Below are positions 24,272-34,984 of a stretch of 64,000 bases of DNA, one piece after another; position 1 is the stretch's first letter, and the number at the start of each line of letters is the position of its first letter. Both the position numbers and the translations under genes were made by a program. The notes below the pieces were generated by a model. That model was given only the letters and a program-made list of their open reading frames with translations. It searched no databases and had not been told where the DNA came from. The stretch is from Coprinellus micaceus (lineage: Eukaryota; Basidiomycota; Agaricomycetes; Agaricales; Psathyrellaceae), in assembly GCA_951394405.1 (NCBI GenBank), contig OX596342.1:372001-436000 (forward strand), in the 5' to 3' direction.

Positions 24272-24860
24272 ATCGGGCCTGCGCCTCGTGTGGTGTCTCG
24301 GCTTCGTCACGTCCAGGCCCACCATCAACCGCGTTCTCGGGATGCCCCATGCCAAAGGTGGAGTGGACTTGGTCAAATGTCAGGTAGTTAGTATCCTAAG
24401 TGCTATTGTGGTTCAGCGTTGAGCAGAGCGGCCGAGGCGTAGACGGGTTCAGAACCACCGCAATCGCCCGATTCACAACTTGAAGGGCGTCCGTTGGACC
24501 AGGCTGAGTGGCCAAACGTGCTCAATACAGTCGACAGAGAGTATTCCAGAAAGATACCCTTATCCTTCGCCTACCCTCGGTATACGGGCTTGCGATTGTA
24601 GAGATGGAGCGCGGTCAATCGGGGGGATCCCACTGTGTGTTGGCGGATAAGTTCTGCATTGAATTAGGGGGCAATGGCCTGGTAGGGTGGGGCCCCATGC
24701 ATCATGCACAGCGTTCCCATGGCGTCGAGTGGGCTATTGACTGAAGGCGGTGTGAGGCTGGTTGGGGATGGAGCTTCAGGGAATAGTCAGCCAATGTCGT
24801 TGGCGAAGAACCGCCTGCCGCCGCCGTCCGCACCTCAGCAATGACCGTTGACCCCAGCCG
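24272..24860. repeat. Diverged dispersed repeat, copy 2
   Basis: Direct-orientation partner of 14085-14640, with the same block order: GCGCCTCGTGT/GTGTCTCGGCT near 24283, ATGCCAAAGGTGGAG near 24350, GCATTGAATTAGGG near 24656, GCGAAGAACCGCC near 24802. It lies against the FunK1 scrap, as copy 1 lies against FunK1 A. Confidence 0.6.
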
Positions 24861-25301
24861 AATTCGGATGCTTTGGCACGTGAGCTGTTATCCGTAGCAG
24901 AGAGCCCTTCCAGTGTGGGAAGCTTGGCGCCACTTAGCTCCCGGGCGCTTAACGATTGCGAGGGGCCGTCAACGGCAAGAGACACGAAAGATTTTTACTA
25001 TCGGCACGCAACAGTTAAAGTGTTGGACCATGATCCAACTTGCAAGGCCAAATCAGGCGTACACCCGAGAAGAGGGCGGCGTTCTAGGTAGCCCAATGGC
25101 CAGAGCAAGATAGTCCGTAGCACGAGTGACACCGAAAGAGCGATTAACGTATACGATAGCGAAATCGTGGAAGGACAGAAAGATCTAGTAGGGTTACAAT
25201 ACTTTAGTACTACTTGAAGCTTGAGGAGTAACGATCCTGGATTGCCGAGCAATTTAACTCTCTGAATATCCTTCAAATTTGAAAACTTGACAGCGAGTTG
25301 A
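24861..25301. other. Gene-free stretch
   Basis: Nothing recognised, except that a donor-like GTGAGT near the end of the next minus-strand gene could splice into this region and give that gene another C-terminus. Confidence 0.35.
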
Positions 25302-25862
25302 TTAGCAGCAGTTACGGATACCTAAAGTTACCGACTCACACAACACGTCGTCGTCTTCAACCCCGTATTCCTTCAGCGGCTTGTTGTCATCACCCAGTTC
25401 AACCTCCGTTCCTCCCTGGACCACGCTCTGCGTACGGTTGACAACGCTCCACCGTACATTGACCGCGCCGGTCTTGTCACTGACTTGCATCTTGAGCGAG
25501 GCGACTGTATCGTCGTCGCTCACCCGCAACGGTCCGCTCGTAGATTGTGTCTTGAAGAAGATGGTGTACTTCATCACAGGCTCGATTACGAGCAAATGTC
25601 GGCCGGTCATTGATTGGGTAGTATCCGTAAGCCGTTCGTCCGAGCCATCCCAGCGTAGTTCGATTTCGTCGAGGTCGGGGGTGGCCTCGGGGTGGCCAAT
25701 AGACTTGAGCAAGTCGTACCATCGAGAACGCACGAGATACTTGAGATACCGAAGCTCAATTGATTCTTCGACTTGCATTTCTAACCATCTGTCGACTTCT
25801 GGTGGAAGGTTGCTTTTCCGCTCAGCTGGGAATTGTGGGATTTGGAATCGGATAGTGACCAT
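25302..25862 (-). CDS. Small protein with a ubiquitin-like fold signature
   Basis: A single open frame of 186 residues from a clear ATG at 25862. The second half (about 95-175) looks like a ubiquitin-type beta-grasp: a starting strand (KYTIFFKTQ), DDDTVASLKMQVSDKTG as the strand-helix unit, and DDNKPLKEYGVEDDDVL as the closing turn and strand. There is no C-terminal Gly-Gly. The first half (VDRWLEMQVEESIEL.., ELRWDGSDERLTDTT) may be a second, weaker copy. An in-frame GTGAGT close to the end leaves the last ten residues unsure. No membrane or signal segment. It lies inside the FunK1 island. An adaptor role in ubiquitin-type signalling is inference only. Confidence 0.5.
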   Translation of the reverse strand: MVTIRFQIPQFPAERKSNLPPEVDRWLEMQVEESIELRYLKYLVRSRWYDLLKSIGHPEATPDLDEIELRWDGSDERLTDTTQSMTGRHLLVIEPVMKYTIFFKTQSTSGPLRVSDDDTVASLKMQVSDKTGAVNVRWSVVNRTQSVVQGGTEVELGDDNKPLKEYGVEDDDVLCESVTLGIRNCC

Positions 25863-26104
25863 GATGGCGTGGTGATTGTGCAGAGGAGAAGAGCCGTGAG
25901 TAAGTAGATAGTATTCAAGGCGGTTAAAAACGAAACGAAGGCGCGGCGACAGTGGGGAAAGAGAGGTGGCTGAAAGAGCAACAACCTAGGAAAGCTGTGG
26001 AAACACTGCCTTTGCCTGTGGATTAATCCCAACTTTATCTCCACTGGCGGGGTCCGATCAGGCAACCATCTTCATGCCGATCGTCAGATCGTCGTGGCGT
26101 GCTT

Positions 26105-26298
26105 GGAATCTCCGAGTTCGCCGCATGTACCGCTGGTGCGACTCCCAGGCCAAACATTGTTGAAACATTGCTCGTCTGAGCCTTGCTGCTTTCTCTTCCA
26201 TGGAATCTCCAAGTTCGCCGCATGCGCCGCCAGCGCGACTCCCTGGCCAAACATTGTCGAAACGTTGTTCGTCTAAGCCTCTCTGCTTTCTCTTCCAG
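26105..26298. repeat. Tandem duplication, 97-bp unit x2
   Basis: Unit 1 (26105-26201) and unit 2 (26202-26298) both start GGAATCTCC, share AGTTCGCCGCATG and GGCCAAACATTGT, and end GCTTTCTCTTCCA. They differ at scattered positions. The array lies 350 bp upstream of the secreted kinase-fold gene. Confidence 0.85.
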
Positions 26299-26548
26299 TG
26301 TGGTTACCACTCGCTTTCGGGTCTCTCAACTGTTCGTCCTTTACTTCACCATTTTCGTCACGGTCGCAGGATAGGCCGGTCATCTCGCAGGTAAGCAGGG
26401 TCAGAAAGCGGAAAAAGTCAAGGTCCGAGCCCCATGAGGGGATGATCAGGGGAAGTACAGGGGAGAGGAAGACAACCTGGTTGATTTGAGGCTATGGTAT
26501 GGAAGCCTCGCCCCTAATTGCCAACATTTTCGGCGGTTCACCCAAGCG

Positions 26549-26556
26549 TATATAAA
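26549..26556 (+). promoter_or_regulatory. TATA box of the secreted kinase-fold gene
   Basis: TATATAAA lies 88-95 nt before the ATG at 26644, a usual distance for a fungal core promoter. A strong TATA box fits a regulated, highly expressed gene. Confidence 0.55.
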
Positions 26557-26643
26557 CCTCTGCCAGCGTTCTTCTCTACCCATCGCTGCTGGCCAGCGTT
26601 CATTTCAGCTCCCCATTACACTCGCTTTCTTCTATATATCGTC

Positions 26644-28087
26644 ATGGCACGACTCCAATTCTTGGTCATTTTCGCTCTCCTTGGGTGCCTCCTCTCCAGT
26701 AATGCCCTTCCTGTCCGCAACAACGTGAGCGTCCCATCGTCGAGCCACATCCCTTCCGTTTCATCAACTTGCTACCAGGTTGCGGAGGTCGTTCACCTTG
26801 GCCGAGATGTCCCGGATATCCTTAACGTGGAGGCCCGCGCGCCCCCGGGTGCAGCCGCCAAGCGTCCTGCTGTGCAAAAGGCTCCCGCTAAAGCTGCCCC
26901 TCGCAAGAAGGCCGTAGTGAAGAAGGCCCTCGGAAAGAAGACTACAGTCCCTAAAAAGGTTGCTGCGCCCAAGAAGGCTGTGCCTGCGAGCAAGAAGAAG
27001 ACAAAGCAAACCGCGAAGAAAGCTGGGAAAGGCCCAAAGAAGGGGGCCGATCCAGATTTCTGCGAACTCCCGGTCAAGGGCACCAAGGGTGGTAAAGCCG
27101 TCAAGGGTGTGAAATTGGTGAAGCGTGGATGCGTAAGAACCTCTCTGTTCTCTCTCCCGATGTTTTGTGCGCTGATACATTTCTAATCTCCTAGGTGAGC
27201 TCCAAGCCCACCGACCCCGATGCTGCTGCGGCTCGCCCGGCCCTTGCTCATAACCAGATTCGCCTCGGCGATCGTGTGCTCACTATCGGCAGCCGGCTCG
27301 GACAGGGAGCGAATGGTATTGCCTTCAACGTTGAAGGGACCCCGGGCGTGAGTATCACGACCACGAGGTGCATTCTCTTGCTGCATTTATTAAACTAGTG
27401 TTTCTCCGCAGCTCATCGCAAAGCAGTTCAAGACATCGGCGTCGGAGCAAGAGTTCCTTGCTGAAGTGGGGAACCTTCGAACTGTGAGTCGAGTGCTTCC
27501 TCCCATTCCACAGTCGCTCATCTCTGGATGCAGGCTCACCGTCTCACCGCTTCTGGTAGCTCAACACTTGGCCCGACTGGTACTGCTGCCAACTGGATCG
27601 TCACTAACAAGGTCAACGGCAAGAAGCTTACCGACGTCAAGCAGTTCAATGATGCCAAGAAGCTCCCGCACGCCGACTGCGTGGAGTACCTTGACAGAAT
27701 CTACACCCAGTTTGTGACCAAGTATGTTGCATTGCAGCGGTCCACCACACTGTACCACGGTGATGCGACCAATGGTGAGTTCTGCCAAATCACTCCTCTT
27801 TACCTTTCCCTCATCTCCGTTCTCGTCCGATTCAGAGAACACCTTTTTCAACGACGCGAGTCAGCTGGTGGATTTCATCGACTTCGGTAACATGAAAACG
27901 TCGTTCGATGAGGTGCGCTTATCATCCTACCCTTCCTCCGTTCACGAAACTAAAACGCTGCGGTTTTCAGCTTAAAGCGCAGGAGTTCAACCCCAGCCTC
28001 TCTGGGGCTACCAACATCGAGGCGTTTGCGCGGGCTCGTGCGCAGATCAACTGGCCGGCGCGCGTTTGTCCGCCCTCGTCAACTTGA
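26644..28087 (+). CDS. Predicted secreted, lysine-rich protein with APH/kinase-like domain
   Basis: Exons 26644-27132, 27195-27347, 27412-27483, 27534-27774, 27836-27912 and 27971-28087 are all in phase and give 382 residues. Residues 1-22 form a signal peptide (FLVIFALLGCLLSSNA). Residues about 75-150 are Lys/Ala/Pro-rich with many KK pairs, like linker histones. Then comes a kinase-like core: Gly loop LGQGANG (198-204), IAKQF with K218 as the likely ATP Lys, YHGDATNEN (H313, G314, D315, N320) as catalytic loop, and DFIDFG (D334-G336) as the metal site. Only about 46 residues follow, so the C-lobe is small. The set matches aminoglycoside-phosphotransferase or eukaryotic-like kinases. An exported kinase-fold protein is unusual; effector or wall-associated roles are guesses. 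Confidence 0.72.
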
Positions 28088-28470
28088 TCTTTCGGATATT
28101 CTTGGACCAACGACAATCATAGTGGTAGGTTGGATATTGGAGATCTTGGCTATGCCTCTGGGAAGTGCTCGAGGTGCGTGTCGGCTAGTTCTTCTGTCTC
28201 CACGCAAAGCCTGAAATCTCCTCGTCGCCCAGACCTCCCTCATCGCTTACTCACCTACCTCCCGTCATGCTCGATAGATGGCATCCTAGCGCCCTAACGC
28301 AATTACTTGTTGTACTGCCTGTATCGTCGTCTTGTAGTCTGTTTCTATAGAGTACGCAAGGTGAAGAGGCAAGCGTGGCCGTCGGAACAGCGTGCGTAAA
28401 TTCTAGCTGTGCTTAAGCTGAATATCTGGTCTCGCATATGCATTCGTGTTAATGGTGCACAACTCGCTCC
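28088..28470. other. Convergent 3' flanks
   Basis: Between the stop of the secreted kinase-fold gene and the stop of FunK1 D. No gene seen. Confidence 0.45.
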
Positions 28471-30775
28471 TCAAAAGTCGTCAGCGCTGTCCAGCAAGTT
28501 AGGGATGCCCCAAGTTCGGGGAATGGCGTTGATGGCCGTCATAAAGGTTTCGAAGATGACCATCCCGTTGTAGGTGACGAGGTCACACTCTTGACCCTGG
28601 CGTTTGCGACGTTGATTCATGGTCATCGCATCCACAAATAGGTCGCGCAGAGGGAGGATCCACTCCTCGAAGAGGTCAGCAAACTCTGGTTTCACTCCAA
28701 ACTGGATTTCCTTCAATGGGAGAGGGCTGTATGTGAAAAAGGCAGCTTTGAACCTCCAGTTGACGTCCAATGTGGTAGTCAGGTCCCTCAAGGAAGGGTG
28801 GGTAACGGCGTCGCGCGTTCCCTCCTTCAGGTTGTAGTGGAGGGCCGCCCATACCAGGATCCAAAAGAGGGACTCGAGATCGTGGCGGAACCAATGGGGA
28901 GATGGCTTTGGAATGACGAGGTCGAAGGCCATGAAGGGCAGGGTCCCCGTGCGGTGTTCGTCGGTGGATGAGTCGTCGCCTTCTCGGTCGAGGAACTTGG
29001 CCATGTCCCAATCGTTGAGGACGCCTTTGACCTCGTCCCCAAAACACTTGAGGAGCATGAGGTTGCTCTCGCTGAGATCGCGATGGAGGACTTTTCCCAG
29101 CTTCCGCGCGAGGTAGAGACCTGAGAAGGATGTCAGCATGATAAAATCCCGAAGGAGGACTCTGTACTTACATTCCACACAGTCAAGCCACGCTCGCTTG
29201 AAGTTCTCAATGGACCCCGCTTCCTAGAGCTTGTGGTAGAACTTGCCCATCATACCACGGAGCACACGCTCCTTGTGGTTGTCTTTGGTGAGGTCGAGGC
29301 CGAGTCGAAGCCAAGGCAGGTTGAGGTCTTCAGCGGTGAACGTTCGGGTGAAAGTGAAATCGGGAAGGTGGTCGTGCGCCTCTTTAGGGAGCCTTTCCCT
29401 CAGCGTTTCGACGACCTCGATCTCTGAGAGCCGAGTCTTCGATGGCCAGCTGAGCTTGTAGACATATTCTTCCTCGGAGAAGGAGCCGTCTGGGAGGCGA
29501 CGCTGGACCTTGTAAACCGCCGTTGCGCGACCAATGAGCTCGTCAGGTCGCCGGATGACCCCGCTGACCCGGAGGGATATCCCGGAGGAGGAAGGTGTAT
29601 CGGGGTATTCGAAGATGGCGCCGACGATGTCCTTGACAGGGGGGCCTCCTCACCCTCCTTCTCGTCGCCGGTCGGTCGAAGGTGTGGATCGAAGCCGGAG
29701 CGGAGGCAATCGCAGGGGTTCATAGCGTAGAGAGCGAGCGCGAGCTTCGAGGGCTCCTCCTCGAAAGAGAAGGACGCTACGCAGGTGACGAGGAAGCGGT
29801 CGAAGTAGCACACGGTCACCGTGAACCGATCGACGACTAGTCCGACCACGTAGTACCGGCTGCTCGATGCCATGGCCTCGGTAGCGTACAGAGGGAGGAG
29901 GGAGTTGTTGAGTGCTAGCTTGTTGTCGACCGTTGTTTCTTCGCCGAGCTTCCCTCTTCGACGTCCACATCCTTCACAGAGTCGAACGAGCGCTTCAAGG
30001 TCGACGTCGTTTTTTCCGACGCCTCGCTGTCCTGTGAGCGCTGGCTGTTGGTGTGGCGCTTTAACCTTGCCGTGGTCTTCGACTCCCCGCGGTCCTCTTC
30101 ATTCTTCGCAGCATTATCCGCCACCTCATCATCCTCCTCATCCCACTCGTCCACTTCCTCAATATCCTCCTCTTCCTGTTTCTCCTTCTCTCGGGGGATG
30201 CGCTTGAGCTCGAAGACGCTCTTCGCTGTTGACAGGCCCGGAGCGACGCCATAGGGAGGAAGAGGCTTCCGGGTATTAATGAGGTCCGGCACGCTCTGTC
30301 GAGACCTGCTGGCGGGGTTCTGACGGAGGCGATCCCAGAAGGTGTCCGTGAATGATCCGTTCTCTTCATCTTCCAGCTCCTTCGACGCATCTCCCAATAG
30401 CTGACTGGATATGTCCAGGAATAACTTGTGGAGATCGTCGTCCTTGTCGCCTCCCCTGTACCTCTCTACCTCTGTCTCCCCCAGCGCCATTGGCATCGCC
30501 AGGACCTTGTCAGCTACCTCCTTCTCGAGACCCCATACCTCCTGCGCAAACGTCGACAGGTCGACTCCGAGGTGAATGTTGCTACCGATCTCGTTCTCCA
30601 GCTGCTGGAAGAGGGCCAATGGCGTCTCCTCGTAACCTAGATCCCGGTCAAGAACCGCTCAACGGGGCTCAATATTGGACAACTTACTAGTTGCCGCACT
30701 GGATGTTGAGCTGTGGTCGTAACAAGACCCGGAAGTGCATGAGCTGCGCGAGGTGGAGCAAGAATCGTGGTACAT
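28471..30775 (-). pseudogene. FunK1 kinase D, disabled inverted duplicate of B
   Basis: Same exon plan as B (30775-30688, 30636-29172, 29120-28471) in the opposite direction. Three lesions are visible against B. A 1-base loss after KKQR near 29925 shifts the frame. A second 1-base loss occurs near 29640 (CTGTCAAGG against CTTGCCAAGG). A TGG to TAG change in the YHKLWEAG motif gives a stop near 29227. Identity is nearly complete from about 28620 to 29460, including the intron, but much lower at the 5' end and in the last 50 codons. The kinase third is open from 29178 and keeps HRDLSESN and NDWDMAK, so a short product is conceivable but unlikely. Confidence 0.88.
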
Positions 30776-30919
30776 GGTCGCGGTTCAGGTGGAAGTAGTA
30801 GTGAGCCATTGATGCTTGCGACGCGACACCCCGTTCCCATTTAGGTCAGACACGTGATGGCGTGTCGCTGTTCATGAGTTGCCGGATAGGGGTTTGTTTC
30901 CTCCCTGCCAAGTCGAACC

Positions 30920-31005
30920 TAGTCGAACCTGGCTCAACCGCGACCAGGGATCACGATCCATGCTCTTCCTCCTGCAGCTCGTGAGCGTCTGCCTCGTGCC
31001 TTAAT
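30920..31005 (+). pseudogene. Fossil first exon of a FunK1 gene, facing away from D
   Basis: The sequence follows FunK1 B from just before its ATG through exon 1 (GATCACGA, then TGCAGCTCGTG). The start codon position reads AGG (30946-30948) instead of ATG. It faces D with about 170 bp between starts, the same geometry as the A/B pair (163 bp). No further exons are recognisable. Confidence 0.55.
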
Positions 31006-31395
31006 CAAAGCCCATTTTTAGAAACTCAAAGAGTGAGCTATCTTATTCCAGAGGATACCGTCTGCCCCTCGTTGCCTTGGGTGGTCCAAGGTTCGTATTT
31101 TTCACTCCCATTTTCATCTGAAGGGCAGGGCGTTGGCGAGAATTTATCGGTTAGGCTTCCACACGCGATCGCGATTCCCGCTTCGACTCTCGCTCTCGAC
31201 CTCAACATCAGGGCCACTTGCCCGACCAGTCTGTGCGTGATATCTCTGGTACCTAAACACTGCCTCTACAACTGCTAAACACAATGAAAATATACCCATG
31301 GATCCCCGATACAATTACAAGCCTAGCGTCCCAAGAACATACAGCATGCGGGCATAGAAAGTAAAACACATCCGGGGCCTGCGGCACAACCGAAG
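31006..31395. other. Gene-free stretch
   Basis: Nothing recognised; probably the 3' flank of the next minus-strand gene. Confidence 0.4.
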
Positions 31396-33258
31396 CTAAT
31401 CGTACGCCATACTCCGTCGTACTGAAAGGACCCTGCTAACTCTCCTCCTCACCGTCTTGGTGGTGCTCACCATGGACCTCTGCAAGTCCACGGCACCCGA
31501 CCATTTGATCGTATGCTTGTACTTCTTGCAGAACGGGCCACCCATCAACCCTATCCCCTTCTCGAGGACCACAATAGATGTCGGCCATCCAGTCGCCTCG
31601 TCAAATACCATGTCGTAACTGCCCTCCTGCTTTAGGTGATTTGGACACTGCTCCCTCGCCCACCGGACGCTGATTTGCTGAAGTTTTGGAGACGCTCTCA
31701 AGATTCGGACGGCGCTCTCCAACATGCTTTCGTCGAGGTACTTGTGCCCCTTCGTCAGCGAGAAACGCTTAAGCTTCGGGAGGAGATGGAGGCCGGACAC
31801 CAGTTGCTTGAGCGGCCTTGATGTGAAGGAGTTGGTGCACATGAAATGGAGGTCAGTGAGCTTCGGGCATGCTGAAATGATGCTGTGGAAGAAAGTTGTG
31901 TGGTCCCTGTTGGAATCGAAGAGATGAACCCAAATCTCGAGGGAGGTGAGATTGCGTAGCCCACGGAGGATGGATGTAAGGGAGCCAATTCGACTGTGGT
32001 ATATCGGCTCGCATGTGAGGTCGAGGGTTTCGATGGTCTCCGGGCTGGGTATGCTCGTGAGTTGCTGGTATATCCCAATAAACGTATTAAGCGCCGGTAA
32101 GGAATTGGGTGGAAGGGTAAGCCGAGTCGTGTCTGGGCTCATGAAATGGCGGAAATTCCACAGGAAACGAAGGTACTTGATCGAATCGTGTCTCTTCAAG
32201 AAGTCTGATAACTTCCCATTGGTCGCAAGGGCGGACGGTCCGAGAGAGAAGTCGTTAGTATACCCGAAGGAGCCCAAGGTTAAATTATGGAGCGCAGGCC
32301 AAGAACCTTCGACGACGCGATCGAAGTTGAACAGCCGGGCTGAGGGTGAGAACGTGCAGATGGCGAGTTCCTCGAGGTCCGGGCTGCGCTGCAGTATCAT
32401 ACCCCAGAAATCCTCCGGGAGGTGCTCAGCTACCTCCACGGGGTCTGTGCTCGGGATACCATGGCGGGCAATGATGGAGAAGCTCTTCAGCCCAGAGAAG
32501 CTGAAGAGCTGGCTCCGATGGGGTAATGGCTGCATTCCGACGTTGGTGGATATGCTCTTTAAGTTCAAGCATCTATATCGGGGAAGGCGCCTATTAGTCA
32601 CTAGAAAATGGGAAGGCCTGATGCACAGCACTTACTTGCGCTGCAATGCACCCCATAGCCTATCCGTCGGTAGCTCGAGCCCATCCCAGTCAAATGTATT
32701 CAACAAGGATAGGTTGCCCGACTCGGCGATGCCAATCAACTGGCTTGCGACCCACCCCTCGTCCAAAAAGTCGTCGGGCTCGGGCCACGCCAGGTAATAG
32801 TTCGGTCTGACGGCGAGTTTCTTGATGTAACGACATAGGTATCCCTTCTCTTTGAGCATGAAGAGTGCCGTGCGACATGACCTACTCGACTTGAGGACCA
32901 CTGTGTCGTACAGCGCAGGCAGGAGCAGTTGCCGCAGGCGTGTCGACTACACGGGGGTCAGTGATGTCGTTTCAGCGGACAAGGAGAGGCCAGGGACTCG
33001 ACATACCGTCAGGCTAAAGCTGAGAATGTCGCTTGGAGCAAGTCTGTCGACGATCTCTCGAACAATATCCACAGGCAAGGCCCCTACAGGGGTCGTTCCA
33101 TCCAGGGACACAATGCTAGACGAGCGCGTCGATAGGGGGAGTTGAAAGAACGTCTTCAGACTCTTCCTCCTTGACTTGGCGAGCGACTTCCTGACCGGCA
33201 CAGTGCTCGCTCCCGCATTGGAGCACTGTCCTGCAGAGCTCTGCTGAGACATCATCAT
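31396..33258 (-). CDS. F-box/LRR protein 1
   Basis: Exons 33258-33007, 32946-32636 and 32572-31396 give 579 residues. After a Ser/Arg-rich head, an F-box-like unit starts at about residue 59 (VGALPVDIVREIVDRLAPSD), crosses the first intron and ends with RLRQLLLPALYDTVVLK. The rest is a run of degenerate leucine-rich repeats (for example NLTSLEIWVHLF, CPKLTDLHFMC, LLPKLKRFSLTKG), then a basic tail. F-box proteins hold substrates for SCF ubiquitin ligases through Skp1; the target is unknown. Such genes are numerous and fast-evolving in mushrooms. Introns are 60 and 63 nt with good signals. Confidence 0.82.
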
Positions 33259-33632
33259 GGTCGTGAAGAGGAACGTTGAGGCGGGCGCCTCCTAAGGCTT
33301 TTGTACAGCCTTCCTAAACCTTCATTCTTGTTTGTATAAGACTCGAGGCATAGAAGACCATAAAGGTTTGGGCCCACACGTGGATGACGCGTTGTGAACA
33401 CGAACCGGGGTGCCTGTTGGGCCTCATTTCTTCCGTCCATTCATCACCAAACCTCATTTGACTTGTATTTGACCTCTATCAGTTATGACAATACGTCACA
33501 TCTTATCTACAGATGCACACTAGGACCGGTTCCTGAAGCCATGGCAATCACACTCGATGCAGATTAGTGTTCAATGTGATCCAGGTAGTCTCTCTATTGG
33601 GTGGTACTCTAGTCAAGGACTCGCGCTCACAA
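33259..33632. other. Spacer between two F-box genes
   Basis: Promoter of F-box gene 1 and 3' flank of F-box gene 2, both on the minus strand. No gene seen. Confidence 0.45.
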
Positions 33633-34984
33633 TCACCACGATTCTCTAACTACACGAGCCTGTACTTTAGGTCGTGACATTGTCCGATGAAGAAGGGAAG
33701 GGAGAAGTCGATCTAGACTACGGGAGGCGCGCTCAATGGATCCGATATCCTCCAACGTCCATATTCCTTTACCATTACTGTAAGAAACGATGAATGTAAC
33801 GGTGATAGATTGAAGGGCGCGAACTTGAAGCAGGGCCCTGTCTACCTTGGCCCAGGAGTCTAGCAGTAACTGAGAGTTCCACGGGGCGTCAGGATTGCAT
33901 AAGCACCATCTAATTTTGATGTTCAACGAGCGTATCGAAGAGGAAGGGGAGATGCTCAAAAGGAAGGTCAGTAGGCCTAGTGTAAGCCCCACTGGACTGT
34001 CTTGGAATGTCGTCCCCACCTCTAGGTTGGCCTGTCGCAGAAGTGGATAGTCCATTGCATGGATGGGTGGTAGAGCATCGTCTGTGGACCGCGTTAGTGA
34101 TGGGTTCATCCGGAAAGTGTGAACCTCTACTCACCAGTCCGATTCGAACTCGAGAAGTTCAGCTTTTCAATGGACGGAGATGCCCACTTCAAGAACGACC
34201 TACACGCATCCACGTCCTCGCAGGTCGCCGCAACTAACTGGATATCTGATATTCTCGATTGGTGTTGCGCAATGGACGACTGGTAGACTGGGAGGAAGAG
34301 CGAAGGTGCTCCTCGTACGCTGAGAGACTTGGGTTGGTGAAGGTGCGATGTCCAGCCTCCACGAGGCGCCGAATTCAACTCCGCGTCGTCGGGCGCTAAA
34401 GTCGTCTCGCAAACGACCAGACGCCGCAAGTTCACAGCGAGGCCGAAGAGCGCCGCCGGGACGTCCGAGAAATTGCGCACACTCATTTCCTCCAGGGTGC
34501 CCAGGGCCGCCGTAAGGCATAGAGCATCCGTTAATGCAGGGGGCAACGCCTCCCACGAAGCCGTCCCAGGCCTCATCTCCAGGTGGAGCCCACGCAGATT
34601 GGAGAGGAATCCAAGGATCTTTGAAAGTCCTGGTTCCCAGAAGACGTCTCGTAGATGAAGAGATTGGACGTAGGGTGCGATCTGGGAATGTGGCTGCTCG
34701 AGAAGTTGGAGGAGTCGCTGCATCCTGATGGTGCTGGAATGCTCGGCGGTGAACTTGACCTCCCTGAAGAGGTGCATTCGACAGCGAGGGAGGAAAGCTT
34801 TGCTGACGAGAGCGCACTTGCGCAGAGTCTTCCCCGCGAGGTAGTCGTGCGGATACGAGCCAGCGACGGCATCGATAACTGAGTCGACGAGCTCCTGGGC
34901 GAGGGTGGGGACGGGGGTTGGAGGCATCCCCGATTTGGGGTGTAACACCTTCGCCCATAAGTCTTTTATGAGTTTCACCTCCAA
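33633..34984 (-). CDS. F-box/LRR protein 2
   Basis: Exons 34984-34135 and 34081-33633 are in phase and give 432 residues. The F-box-like region lies near the start: PTLAQELVDSVIDAV, then LRKCALVSKAFLPRCRMHLF, the classic ending in which a residue near the F-box meets the LRR part. Leucine-rich segments follow (YVQSLHLRDVF, LSNLRGLHLEM, LEEMSVRNFSDVPAALFGL). There is a possible upstream exon, because the region before 34984 is also open in other frames, but no consistent splice was found. It is in tandem with F-box gene 1 though not closely similar. Likely an SCF substrate receptor; target unknown. Confidence 0.75.
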
